Below, piece after piece: positions 1 to 8,433 of a stretch of DNA of 64,000 nt. The notes beneath the pieces were generated by a model. That model was not told the origin of the DNA and did no database searches. It worked only from the letters and a program-made list of their open reading frames with translations. Source of the stretch: an uncultured Lachnospiraceae bacterium (GTDB lineage: Bacteria; Bacillota; Clostridia; Lachnospirales; Lachnospiraceae). The stretch spans positions 1 to 64,000 of the forward strand of contig CADBCZ010000019.1 in NCBI GenBank assembly GCA_902793335.1. The letters run 5' to 3'. Made by a program: the position numbers and the translations under genes. How positions within the stretch are numbered: the first letter of the stretch is position 1; each line of letters begins with the position of its first letter.

Positions 1-1
1 C

Positions 2-424
2 ATTACCGGTAAAACAGCGGCTGAAATTGTGTATAATCAGGCTGACCACACCAAGGAAAATATGGGCTTGACCACATGGAAAAATGCTCCCGATGGTCGT
101 ATTCTCAAATCCGACACTCCGATTGCCAAAAACTATTTGGACGAAAAACAGATTCGTCAATTGGAACGTGCTGTTGCAGGGTATTTTGATTATATAGAGG
201 ATTTGATTGAACGTGAAAACGTCTTTACCATGGAAGAATTTTCAAAAAGCGTGAACGAGTTCCTTGAGTTCCGCAGATACGATATTCTGAAAGATAATGG
301 GCGTATTTCCCATAAACAGGCAGTGGAGAAAGCATATCAGGAATATGACATCTTCAATAAAACGCAACCAATCGAGTCTGATTTTGATAAGGTAGTAAAA
401 GGATTGGCAAAGACTGATAAATAG
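2..424 (+). CDS. RhuM family protein, C-terminal part (5' end outside window)
   Basis: The reading frame is open from base 2, so the gene starts before the window; a GTG at 29 is only an internal valine. The visible 140 residues read TGKTAAEIVYNQADHTKENM at the start, then a helical tail with YLDEKQIRQLERAV and a final KVVKGLAKTDK. This matches the C-terminal half of RhuM-type proteins, a family named from a Salmonella pathogenicity island and common on mobile elements in gut bacteria. Its biochemical role is not established. Together with the downstream XRE regulator and serine recombinase it supports the left edge of the window being inside an integrated element. Confidence 0.75.
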   Translation: MTGKTAAEIVYNQADHTKENMGLTTWKNAPDGRILKSDTPIAKNYLDEKQIRQLERAVAGYFDYIEDLIERENVFTMEEFSKSVNEFLEFRRYDILKDNGRISHKQAVEKAYQEYDIFNKTQPIESDFDKVVKGLAKTDK

Positions 425-425
425 G

Positions 426-593
426 ATGTTTTTTGATACGATGTTAGCGGAAACAGAATCTGCACAAGTTCATTCTGAAAGTTACAGCAAAAAAAATAAA
501 ATCAATTGTACAAGATTGGATGAGTCCGGCTTTGGTAGGCTTGTTCAAGAAGAAAAAACAATTTCTTTTCGGGATTGTGTAATTTTGATATAA
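426..593 (+). CDS. possible 55-residue ORF, unrecognised
   Basis: An ATG two bases after the RhuM stop opens 55 codons ending in TAA at 591. No convincing ribosome binding site precedes it and the peptide (starting MFFDTMLAETESA) resembles no family I recognise. It could be translated by coupling to the RhuM gene, or be the decayed remnant of a longer gene. The rest of 594-861 holds no supported gene, only a short direct repeat. Confidence 0.2.
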   Translation: MFFDTMLAETESAQVHSESYSKKNKINCTRLDESGFGRLVQEEKTISFRDCVILI

Positions 594-682
594 TTTGAGA
601 TGATAATTTTTATTTTATGAATAAGGCAAATCGGAATTTATTGTCCTATAACATAACGCAACTATATAGTAGCTCGATAGTC

Positions 683-766
683 GGGGGATGCAACCAGAGT
701 TTTCGTGCGATGTCATTACGGCAGAAGAATTATTCTCAAATTATGCATAAAATGGGGGATGCAACC
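683..766. repeat. 13-bp direct repeat upstream of XRE gene
   Basis: GGGGGATGCAACC occurs at 683-695 and again at 754-766, 71 bp apart, in the gene-free stretch before the XRE regulator. The copies stand out from the AT-rich context. They may be binding sites for the regulator encoded just downstream, or chance remnants of a decayed gene. Confidence 0.4.
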
Positions 767-861
767 CATAGTTTACATATAGAAACTCAGAGGTGGTGTT
801 CTTTCGGACTGCAAATTCGTATCATTGATATGAACAAGAAGTTCAGATTGGAGGATTCACT

Positions 862-1644
862 ATGACATTAGGTGATAAAATATCAAAACTACGAAAAGAT
901 AATAATTATACGCAGGAGCAGCTTGCAGGTATTCTGGGAGTATCCAGACAGTCTGTCAGCAAATGGGAAGGCAATCTTGCCTACCCTGAAACAGATAAGC
1001 TGATACGCATGAGCGAGATGTTTCAATGTTCCTTAGACTATCTACTTAAAGACGACGAAGAAATGGCCAGTGAGCAGCAGACTGACTTGGGACTTCCATT
1101 CTTTAGAAAGCGTTTGCAGGAGAGAAAGAGCGAAAAGACCGTGATGGGTATGCCTTTGTGGCACATTGCCCGAAACGCCAAAGGTTTTGTCGCCGTGGGA
1201 CTGAACGCTCGTGGTGTGATTGCCATCGGTCTGAAAGCACAAGGTGTTGTATCCCTTGGAATGTTATCCATCGGAGTGTTTTCCTTTGGTATGCTTTCTA
1301 TCGGACTGCTTGCCATTGGGTTGTTTGCGCTGGGTGTTCTCTCAGCAGGCTGCTTCGCCCTCGGAATCCTGTCGGCGGGAGCGATTAGTTTTGGCGTTAT
1401 TTCCATTGGGGCAATCGCTACCGGTGAATTTTCCGTTGGAGCGTTAGCGATTGGGAAATACTTCGCTCTCGGTGATAACGCCAGAGCGATGGTAGCCATA
1501 GGCGATACGGAAGCTGCCGGAAGCGTTTTTCAGAAAATAGGAGAGCTTTCCGCACAGGACATTGCTGACGTAAAGCAATCGCTTGATACAGTTGTTCCAG
1601 CCTATTTTTCGTGGGCGAAAGAACTAATCAAACTGTTCTTATAA
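862..1644 (+). CDS. XRE-family regulator with glycine-pentad repeat domain
   Basis: 260 residues, with GGAGG 8 bases before the ATG. Residues 1-62 are a standard XRE helix-turn-helix (YTQEQLAGILGVSRQSVSKW). A basic linker (81-92) follows. Residues 104-200 then form a strict repeat in which every fifth residue is glycine, 19 in a row from Gly108 to Gly198, each unit being hydrophobic-hydrophobic-Ala/Ser-hydrophobic-Gly. The repeat could fold as a small right-handed solenoid or pack into or against the membrane; neither is shown. The tail (200-260) is ordinary. It sits on a mobile element next to a CPBP protease. DNA binding is well supported by the motif; the role of the repeat is unknown. Confidence 0.85.
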   Translation: MTLGDKISKLRKDNNYTQEQLAGILGVSRQSVSKWEGNLAYPETDKLIRMSEMFQCSLDYLLKDDEEMASEQQTDLGLPFFRKRLQERKSEKTVMGMPLWHIARNAKGFVAVGLNARGVIAIGLKAQGVVSLGMLSIGVFSFGMLSIGLLAIGLFALGVLSAGCFALGILSAGAISFGVISIGAIATGEFSVGALAIGKYFALGDNARAMVAIGDTEAAGSVFQKIGELSAQDIADVKQSLDTVVPAYFSWAKELIKLFL

Positions 1645-1674
1645 GCCAAGCTAATGTAAATGGAGGAACAAACT

Positions 1675-2328
1675 ATGTGGAGAAACAAAGAAAAAAGGAA
1701 TCAGTTATTTATATTATTGTTCTTTACCTTTGTGCTAATATTGCTCACATTTTCTTTTAAGCTAATTTTTATGATAAATGCAACTGGAATACGAATGACC
1801 GTAAATTGCTTTCTCTATCTGCTTCTTGGCTTTGTGGCATTCCTGTTTATTAAATTATCCAAACTTAAATCGGATTATGGATTTAAGAACAGAAAGGCTT
1901 ATTTAATCGGTATATTACTTGCTATAGGGCTTGAACTGATAATCGGCGTGTTCCCTGCATTAATGGGGTTTTCTTTAATCGGAGAACATCGTGATTTTGC
2001 ATTGTGGTATTTAATCGGTAAATTTTTCTATTATGTTTTAATTATAGGACCGGTTGAGGAACTAATATTTCGAGTATATATTCAAGATACAATCATTGAA
2101 TTGTTGCCGAGAAATAAATGGCTCGGTGTGGTATTAGCTTCAATGCTGTTTGGCTTTTGGCATATTATCAACGGGAATTTGATACAAGTTTTATTTGCGA
2201 CGCTGCTTGGATTAGCATTCGGTTTTGCAAAATACAACATTAAGAATTGCAAATATGTCGGAGTTGCAGTATCTCACGGTTTATACGATTTTCTAAATGT
2301 TGTAACTACAATACTTGTTGTTAAATAG
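1675..2328 (+). CDS. CPBP family intramembrane glutamic protease
   Basis: 217 residues with about six or seven hydrophobic helices. The family motifs are present: EELIFR (residues 128-133), FGFWH with His163, and SHGLYD with His201. CPBP proteins are related to the Rce1/eukaryotic prenyl-protein proteases and, in Firmicutes, are often linked to bacteriocin self-immunity. The start is set at the ATG at 1675 because GGAGG at 1662-1666 is ideally spaced from it; an ATG at 1660 would have no site. It lies 30 bp after the XRE gene and is probably co-transcribed with it. Substrate unknown. Confidence 0.85.
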   Translation: MWRNKEKRNQLFILLFFTFVLILLTFSFKLIFMINATGIRMTVNCFLYLLLGFVAFLFIKLSKLKSDYGFKNRKAYLIGILLAIGLELIIGVFPALMGFSLIGEHRDFALWYLIGKFFYYVLIIGPVEELIFRVYIQDTIIELLPRNKWLGVVLASMLFGFWHIINGNLIQVLFATLLGLAFGFAKYNIKNCKYVGVAVSHGLYDFLNVVTTILVVK

Positions 2329-2444
2329 AGAAATTGTACCTTGGAAGAAATTCGGGGATTATCTATAGATTCGTTGCAAAAGAAGTCAGTGCAACAAATC
2401 TTCAGTTTGTAATGATGAAAGAGAAATGGAGAAAGCATAATGAT

Positions 2445-2627
2445 ATGAAAAAAATAGGAGTAATAATAGGAGCAATAGTTGGTGCGGCATGTGCAGGGAT
2501 AACAGTATATCTTCTCGGAAATCCATTTGCTTCTGCGGCAGTTGGTTTTGTTTGGTGTTATACTGGTTACTTTCTTGGAAAATACATTGAGAAGAAAAAA
2601 GGCTCCAATAAGCAAGAAAAAAGATGA
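2445..2627 (+). CDS. small two-helix membrane protein
   Basis: 60 residues beginning MKKIGVIIGAIVGAACAG. Two hydrophobic segments (about 4-20 and 25-45) are followed by a strongly basic tail, GKYIEKKKGSNKQEKR. The start at 2445 is chosen because a GGAGAAAG site lies about 10 bases before it. The frame is open from 2334 but that extension has no ribosome site. It follows the CPBP protease gene and precedes a hairpin with a T run. Family not recognised; small glycine-rich membrane proteins of this kind accompany mobile elements and bacteriocin loci, which is only suggestive. Confidence 0.6.
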   Translation: MKKIGVIIGAIVGAACAGITVYLLGNPFASAAVGFVWCYTGYFLGKYIEKKKGSNKQEKR

Positions 2628-2633
2628 CAACTT

Positions 2634-2677
2634 CAAGTTTATCAAGATGACGACAGACTGGAAACTTGATATTTTTT
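2634..2677 (+). terminator. hairpin plus T run after small membrane protein
   Basis: CAAGTTT (2634-2640) pairs with AAACTTG (2662-2668), followed by a T-rich run ending about 2677. It begins just after the stop at 2627. The stem is short and the loop long, so this is a moderate call. Confidence 0.4.
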
Positions 2678-2809
2678 GCAACAAAAATACAATATATCTC
2701 CCCTCATTCATATAAATTCGGGGAAATTAAATTTCATGATACTTATAAAACAGTTCCGATTTTCCTTTCGGATTTCTCCTATTAGTGAGACAATAATTAT
2801 TTTTACACA

Positions 2810-2853
2810 AACCAGCTTATTCGTGGTAGAATAAAACCACAGATAAGCTGGTT
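2810..2853 (+). terminator. long hairpin at the 5' edge of the recombinase frame
   Basis: AACCAGCTTAT (2810-2820) pairs perfectly with ATAAGCTGGTT (2843-2853), and the inner arms GTGGT/ACCAC (2823-2827 and 2836-2840) extend the stem to about 17 bp. A T-rich tract follows. It could end transcription from upstream, or be a structured recombination end. It overlaps the start of the recombinase reading frame, which has no start codon there. Confidence 0.55.
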
Positions 2854-4641
2854 GTTTGTTTTGAGAGATTATCCCGTGATGATGAGCAAAGCGGTGACAG
2901 CAACAGTATCGTAAACCAGAAGAAAATGCTGGAGAAATATGCAACCGAACAGGGATTTACCAATCTGCGTCACTATACCGATGACGGCTGGTCAGGAACC
3001 AATTTTGACAGACCTGATTGGAAGCGTATGCTTGCAGACATTGAAGATGGCATAGTAGGATGCGTTATCGTAAAGGATATGAGCCGTATCGGACGTAATT
3101 ACCTTGAGGTAGGCTTTTATACCGAAGTCCTGTTTCGAAAGAAAAATGTTCGATTTATCGCCATTTCCAATAATGTGGACAGTGCTTTAAACGACGGCAG
3201 TAACGAATTTGCCCCATTTCTTAACATTATGAATGAATGGTATGTACGTGATACCAGCAGAAAAATCAAATCTGTACTTCATAATAAGGGAATGGAAGGA
3301 AAGCATCTGACAAGTAATGCAATCTACGGGTACAAGAAAGACCCTGACGATCACGACCGCTGGATTATTGATGAAGAAGCTGCTGCTGTTGTCAGACGCA
3401 TTTATCAGCTTATCATTCAAGGATACGGACCATCACAGGTTGCAAGAATTCTTACCGACGAAAAGATAGAAAGACCATCTTACTATCTTACTAAGCAGGG
3501 ACTTGGAACCTGTCAGGGAAGCTGTGACATGAGCAGACCTTACACATGGACTGCTTCAACTATCACAGATATGGTTAAAAAGCCTGAGTATATGGGACAT
3601 ACCGTTAATTTCAGAACACACAAGGATTCCTATAAAGATACGCATTCCAGAAAGCTTGATTCTGATGACTGGATTATTTTTGAAAATACACAGGAACCCA
3701 TTGTGGATGAAGAAACATGGAATATGGTACAAAAAATTCGTGAGACTAAGAGACGTCCTAACAAAAAGGGAAAACCAAACCCTTTGACTGGTTTGATGTT
3801 TTGTGCTGACTGTGGTGCCAAGATGTTTAATCACCGCACCGGTGGTTATGAAAAGAAGGACAAAGACGGCAATCCTACCGGGAAATATACCAACGCTCAG
3901 GATAATTACCATTGTTCAACGTACAGCCTGTCCAGAAACAAATTTGAGCATAAATGCACACAGCACCATGTCCGTACAGATGTTGTTAGAGATTTACTTT
4001 TGGAAGTAATTAAAGCTGCCAGCACTTATGTGAAGGAGCATGAAGCAGAATTTGTTGAAAAGGTTCGTAATGCCACAGCGCTTCAACAGGAAAGCGAAGC
4101 TAAGGCAATGAAAAAGCATCTTTCCAGAGAGCAGAAACGTATCAATGAACTAAATACCCTCATTAAGAAAATATATGAGGACAATGTAAATGGGAAATTA
4201 AGCGACAAGCGGTTTGAAATGCTTTTGGCTGACTACGAAGCAGAACAAAGTGAATTGGAATTATCAGTAGCTACTTTAGAAAAGGCTTTGAATGACTATC
4301 AGGAGAATGCTGATAATGTAGATAAGTTTATTGAACTGGTACATCGATACACAGATTTCACAGAGCTTACTACTCCTATGATTCATGAATTTGTTGATAA
4401 AATCGTGGTACACGAAGCGGACAAATCTACCGGCGACAGAATCCAGCAGATAGATATTTATCTTAAGTATGTCGGTAAGTTGGATGTACCGATGCCGGAG
4501 CTTACGCCCGAACAAATAAAAGAAGAAGAACGTAAACGTCGTAAACGTGCCCAAAACCGGACCTATGCCAGACGCAAATATGAACGTGAAAAGGCAGAAC
4601 GTGAGGCAAAAGAAAGAGCATTATCTGAGGCAGTCAGTTAG
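2830..4641 (+). CDS. large serine recombinase (TnpX/Tn4451-like), start codon missing
   Basis: The frame is open from 2830 to 4641; the first ATG is at 2926. Upstream of that ATG the frame encodes ERLSRDDE and SNSIVNQKK, so the catalytic serine (codon 2872-2874) lies outside the ATG-started protein. Domains: resolvase catalytic region (through DMSRIGRNYLEVGFYTEV), recombinase domain, zinc ribbon (CADCGAKMF with later CSTYSLSRN and HKC), a coiled coil and a DUF4368-like C-terminus. Such proteins excise and integrate clostridial transposons and ICEs and normally lie at an element end, as here. With no ATG, GTG or TTG before the serine (only CTG at 2848), it is either 5' truncated, or starts unusually. 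From 2926 alone it would be inactive. Confidence 0.85.
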   Translation, partial: NKTTDKLVVCFERLSRDDEQSGDSNSIVNQKKMLEKYATEQGFTNLRHYTDDGWSGTNFDRPDWKRMLADIEDGIVGCVIVKDMSRIGRNYLEVGFYTEVLFRKKNVRFIAISNNVDSALNDGSNEFAPFLNIMNEWYVRDTSRKIKSVLHNKGMEGKHLTSNAIYGYKKDPDDHDRWIIDEEAAAVVRRIYQLIIQGYGPSQVARILTDEKIERPSYYLTKQGLGTCQGSCDMSRPYTWTASTITDMVKKPEYMGHTVNFRTHKDSYKDTHSRKLDSDDWIIFENTQEPIVDEETWNMVQKIRETKRRPNKKGKPNPLTGLMFCADCGAKMFNHRTGGYEKKDKDGNPTGKYTNAQDNYHCSTYSLSRNKFEHKCTQHHVRTDVVRDLLLEVIKAASTYVKEHEAEFVEKVRNATALQQESEAKAMKKHLSREQKRINELNTLIKKIYEDNVNGKLSDKRFEMLLADYEAEQSELELSVATLEKALNDYQENADNVDKFIELVHRYTDFTELTTPMIHEFVDKIVVHEADKSTGDRIQQIDIYLKYVGKLDVPMPELTPEQIKEEERKRRKRAQNRTYARRKYEREKAEREAKERALSEAVS

Positions 4642-4670
4642 ACTGTCCTAGAAATGCACTTATGAACGGC

Positions 4671-4761
4671 ACACATGGAAAAGACATAGAATAACTATGT
4701 AAATGATTTAAATAAGAATTATAAAAATAAAAAAGAATTACTACGCGCATATGTATCATAA
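4671..4761 (+). repeat. 91-bp direct repeat, copy 1
   Basis: Bases 4671-4761 are identical over 91 bp to 5862-5952, 1191 bp downstream. It starts 29 bp after the recombinase stop. Weaker similarity continues past the end (ATTTGCCAACATATTACCTGA here against ATTTGTCAATATATCATTTGA in copy 2), so a longer segment was duplicated and the 91 bp stayed identical. It may be a recombination or attachment site. Confidence 0.9.
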
Positions 4762-4913
4762 TAAACCAGAATCAATTTGCCAACATATTACCTGATACTC
4801 CAGAAAACATCTTCCTGTCATCTGATTCTACGCAAAAACTCCGGCTCCGTCCACAGATTCAAATTAAATCCACGAACAGATACCGGAGTAAGTAGTATCT
4901 AATTATATATCTA

Positions 4914-5729
4914 CTAAATCTTAGATTCTGCCAAATTTTTTATAACTTCTAATGGAAGCTTTGTTGTTTCTGCAATATCTTCAATTGTATTTTTCCCTAA
5001 ATCTATTAAAGCTTTCGCAATTTCAATAGCTCTAGAATCAGATCCAGTCTTTTCAGCTTCATTTCTCATATCTTCCATCGCTTTACACATTTCACTCACT
5101 CCCTCCAAGTTTTCCTTAAAATATCTTGTTCTATCTGCAAGTATATCAAAATTCATATCATCAGCACTTGTACATCTAAAATCATGCATAAGTCTACCAA
5201 TATCAGAATCTCCTACATATTCACCATTTACATATATAATATGTTCGCCATCGTTAAAATCCTTGTTAGTGTTTTTATTAACTCTATCTATAATATAAAT
5301 CGGCTTGCCTTCTTCAAAACAATCTTTCTCTGTAATAAAAATCACATATGTTTCCGGAAGATCCTCAAATTTCTGATTAGCCGAAAGAATTTCAACATCC
5401 ATTGAACTAGAATGATATCTAGCTCTGTGAGGACTCGCTCCGGAATCATCTCGTTGCACTTCAATATCGTACTTTTTACCAGAATTATCAGTGCAAAAAA
5501 CATCCAAACATATTGATCTAGCACCAACAAGTCTTTTCAAGTCATACTGAGTAATTGCATCTGTTATCACTAAATCATCAATACCAGTTATTATCCTAAT
5601 AACCATTTGAGCTAATGGCTTATTATTTCTGAACAACATCCTCATAAAATCATCATCCATCGGTCTGAATCCTCTTAATCTTTGAAGATCCTCCCTATGT
5701 AGTTGTTCCTGTGTTTTTTCATTCAACAT
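4914..5729 (-). CDS. PD-(D/E)XK nuclease family transposase (Rpn-like)
   Basis: 271 residues from the ATG at 5729, which has AAGGAAGG upstream. The N-terminus (LRGFRPMDDDFMRMLFRN) and the nuclease core, with LDVF and the E-x-Q motif in YDIEVQRDD, are those of the PD-(D/E)XK transposase-like family (PF12784), related to Rpn recombination-promoting nucleases. The C-terminal AIEIAKALIDLGKNTIEDIA is a helical tail usual in Lachnospiraceae members. Catalytic Asp and Glu appear intact. It lies alone, opposite in direction to the recombinase and flanked by the 91-bp repeats. Members promote recombination in vivo where tested (E. coli RpnA); the role here is inferred. Confidence 0.85.
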   Translation of the reverse strand: MLNEKTQEQLHREDLQRLRGFRPMDDDFMRMLFRNNKPLAQMVIRIITGIDDLVITDAITQYDLKRLVGARSICLDVFCTDNSGKKYDIEVQRDDSGASPHRARYHSSSMDVEILSANQKFEDLPETYVIFITEKDCFEEGKPIYIIDRVNKNTNKDFNDGEHIIYVNGEYVGDSDIGRLMHDFRCTSADDMNFDILADRTRYFKENLEGVSEMCKAMEDMRNEAEKTGSDSRAIEIAKALIDLGKNTIEDIAETTKLPLEVIKNLAESKI

Positions 5730-5861
5730 ATTTCTTATCCTTCCTTTATAATAAAGCAACAAAATATTTTTTTCAATTATATTTTATAAATGCTCATACA
5801 AAAAACTCGTCAAATCACAAATAATATCAGAATTGATCTATAATAACCTATGATATTAATT

Positions 5862-5952
5862 ACACATGGAAAAGACATAGAATAACTATGTAAATGATTT
5901 AAATAAGAATTATAAAAATAAAAAAGAATTACTACGCGCATATGTATCATAA
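5862..5952 (+). repeat. 91-bp direct repeat, copy 2
   Basis: Identical to 4671-4761 and in the same orientation. With copy 1 it brackets the nuclease gene in a 1191-bp unit. The remaining bases of the 5730-6092 gap are AT-rich and hold only the pot operon terminator. Confidence 0.9.
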
Positions 5953-6003
5953 AGAACTTTATTAGATTTGTCAATATATCATTTGACATAGTATTTAAAA
6001 TAA

Positions 6004-6045
6004 CAGAACACCGATACCTGACAATAATCCGATATCGGTGTTCTG
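6004..6045 (-). terminator. terminator of the pot operon
   Basis: CAGAACACCGATA (6004-6016) pairs perfectly with TATCGGTGTTCTG (6033-6045), a 13-bp stem. Read on the minus strand it is followed by TTATTTT. It lies 48 bp after the potCD stop. Confidence 0.8.
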
Positions 6046-6092
6046 GTTTATCAATTATATTATTAGATGAAGAATCAACTTATTATTATTTA

Positions 6093-8402
6093 CTATTTGA
6101 ACAGATCGTTCATATCATAGCATCTTATATTAATCCACATCTGTGATATCCTTCTGTTAGCTTCCTTTGAAAAGCACTTCATAACCGCACTTCTTTGTAT
6201 GGTATCAAGTGGCGGATACTGAGCAAAAAGCTGTCTGTGAAGCTGCTCCTCGTCAACTCTTAGTATATATCCGTCACCTATAGAATCATCTCCGTCGTCA
6301 TTATCCTTATTGTCTGTATTATTGTCGTCATCAGATGCATTCTCATTATCTATTCCATTAAAGAAATAGCTCACGTCATAATCGACCGCATTCTCCTCAT
6401 CTTCCGCACCATAACAATAATTCAGATATTCAAACACTGTATCGTCGTCGCCACCTGATATGGCAGATGTATAACCGATATAGTACATGTTGCGCACCAC
6501 ATTATCAGGACGTGAAAGGAAGTTGATAAATGCCTCACATGCCTGCTGTTTTCTGGAATCCTCTGATATACCATCCTTGAGCATAACCCATCCGTCAAAC
6601 CAGAGATTGGTACATTCATCCGGAACTGCATATGATAGTTCGACACCATCCTCTTCAGCCTGATCCATTGAGTATACAGCATCTCCCGACCACTGCATAT
6701 TGGCGATTACTTTACCTGTGATCATATCCGCCTTTCCGCTGTCGGTTTCCAACGAATATGCATTTTTTCTCATCTTGGACAGTATGTTTTCCGTCTTATC
6801 AACAGTCTCCTTACTTGTATCATTCATGATTGCCGCCAACTGTTCACTGTAATCAGGCTGTGATTTGAACTCATCTGTTTGAATTTTATCCGCATTTAAA
6901 ATTCCTAGTGCTATAAAATACGAATCTCTGACACCATCCTTCATTGTTATCCTCTTAGAATACTCAGGATTAAGTAACGCATCCCAGTGCTTTAGTGCTT
7001 CAGCGTCAATATATTCAGAATTATACACTATACCCATATTACCCCACATATACCCGGCACCGTATTTTGATATCGGCTCACCATTCATGCTAAGCTCATC
7101 AAACACATTCTGGATATAAGGTGAAACACCCTTGGCATAATAATTATTCTCTATCTCTTTATCAAAGAATTCTTCGGAATACGGAGCTAGCTTTCCCTCC
7201 TCCATGAATTTCATTATCATGTACTCCGAAGGACATACAATATCAAATTGATTACCGAGTGTAAGCTGGTTATAGAGATCCTCATTGGTTCCATAGGTAG
7301 AATACTCAACCTCAATCTTCTCACCATACTCTTCCTCATACCATTCGCAGAAATCGTCAACCAGACTGTTCTTTCCGATAATCTCTTCGCCATTGTCAAG
7401 CTCTATGAGCTCTTCATCATCCCAGTCACCCTCATCAATGTACTCCTCACAGTTTGCAACCCTAAGCACTAATGTATGACTCGAAGCATCACCACAACCA
7501 GTACAGTTAAATGCTACCATACCGGACAAAACCATCATAAGAACAATTGCATTTATCTTGCTCTTTTTCTTCTTTTCTCTGCGATATGCTGCAAAACTAC
7601 CCTTCTTACCTATACTTTCAATACCTCCCGGAAGCACGTTCATTGCAACAACAACAAGCACAACAACAACAAATATCACGGTTGATAGTGCCCAAAGTGC
7701 AGTCTTGATAGTCGTCTGAGCACCCTTTGTGGCATTTACCACATAAGTACTGATAGTATTGAACACCGCCGGCTTAGTGTATGTTGTTATAAAATAATCA
7801 TCAAGAGTAAGCGTTACCGAGGTCATGAAACCGGAAATGATTCCCGGAACAAGTTCAGGCAGCACTACCTTTCTAAGTGCACGAAACGGACTACAACCAA
7901 GGTCAAGTGCCGCTTCATAGAGGTTCGGATCCATCGTCTTGAGCCTTGGTGAAACCGAAAGATATACAAAAGGTGTACACAGTGACGATAGTCCTACTAC
8001 AAGTGGAACATATGTGTCCTTATCCATATTGAGAAACACAATGAGAAGTATACATACCGAAAAACCTGTAACTACATCTGCATTTACCACGGGTATCTGA
8101 TTGACTATCTCCATACTCTTTCTGGTCATTTTCCTACTGTAAAATACACCGATTGCTCCAAGTGTTCCCAGTATTGTTGATATTGCAGATACAATTACTG
8201 CAAGAAGGATTGTACCCCATATCATTGAAGTCAGATCAGGAGTTGTAAAAAGCGTTTTATAATTGTGAAGTGAAAAACTTCTAAGTGCACCGATAGTTGT
8301 AGACTTAGTGAAACTGTACACTGCAAGTATAAGTATCGGAAGATATAAGAATGCAAACACCAGAGCAAGCCACATTCCTTTGAGTAATTTCTTTTCTTTC
8401 AT
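6093..8402 (-). CDS. potCD: fused spermidine/putrescine permease and binding protein (PotC-PotD)
   Basis: 769 residues. Residues 1-265 are a PotC permease with six hydrophobic segments and the EAA loop EAALDLGCSPFRALRKVVLP that docks to PotA. After a basic stretch (RREKKKKSK), residues 282-305 look like a lipoprotein signal (VLMMVLSGMVAFNCTGCGD). From about 310 the chain is a PotD-type substrate-binding protein (FDIVCPSEYMIMKF, ADMITGKVIANMQWSGDA). An acidic insert rich in D and N lies near residue 695. The fusion tethers the receptor to the permease outside the cell. It is last in potA-potB-potCD, 31 bp after potB. Substrate is inferred from the family. Confidence 0.9.
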   Translation of the reverse strand: MKEKKLLKGMWLALVFAFLYLPILILAVYSFTKSTTIGALRSFSLHNYKTLFTTPDLTSMIWGTILLAVIVSAISTILGTLGAIGVFYSRKMTRKSMEIVNQIPVVNADVVTGFSVCILLIVFLNMDKDTYVPLVVGLSSLCTPFVYLSVSPRLKTMDPNLYEAALDLGCSPFRALRKVVLPELVPGIISGFMTSVTLTLDDYFITTYTKPAVFNTISTYVVNATKGAQTTIKTALWALSTVIFVVVVLVVVAMNVLPGGIESIGKKGSFAAYRREKKKKSKINAIVLMMVLSGMVAFNCTGCGDASSHTLVLRVANCEEYIDEGDWDDEELIELDNGEEIIGKNSLVDDFCEWYEEEYGEKIEVEYSTYGTNEDLYNQLTLGNQFDIVCPSEYMIMKFMEEGKLAPYSEEFFDKEIENNYYAKGVSPYIQNVFDELSMNGEPISKYGAGYMWGNMGIVYNSEYIDAEALKHWDALLNPEYSKRITMKDGVRDSYFIALGILNADKIQTDEFKSQPDYSEQLAAIMNDTSKETVDKTENILSKMRKNAYSLETDSGKADMITGKVIANMQWSGDAVYSMDQAEEDGVELSYAVPDECTNLWFDGWVMLKDGISEDSRKQQACEAFINFLSRPDNVVRNMYYIGYTSAISGGDDDTVFEYLNYCYGAEDEENAVDYDVSYFFNGIDNENASDDDNNTDNKDNDDGDDSIGDGYILRVDEEQLHRQLFAQYPPLDTIQRSAVMKCFSKEANRRISQMWINIRCYDMNDLFK

Positions 8403-8433
8403 TTAGTTAAGCTACCTTTCATACCATTCTTGT

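Noticed and set aside
617..865. 82-codon plus-strand frame before the XRE gene
   Set aside because: No ribosome site, unlikely composition, and it runs into the XRE start codon; the stretch is better seen as spacer with a short repeat.
1038..1499. Long minus-strand frame rich in proline repeats
   Set aside because: It is the antisense shadow of the glycine-pentad repeat of the XRE protein; no ribosome site.
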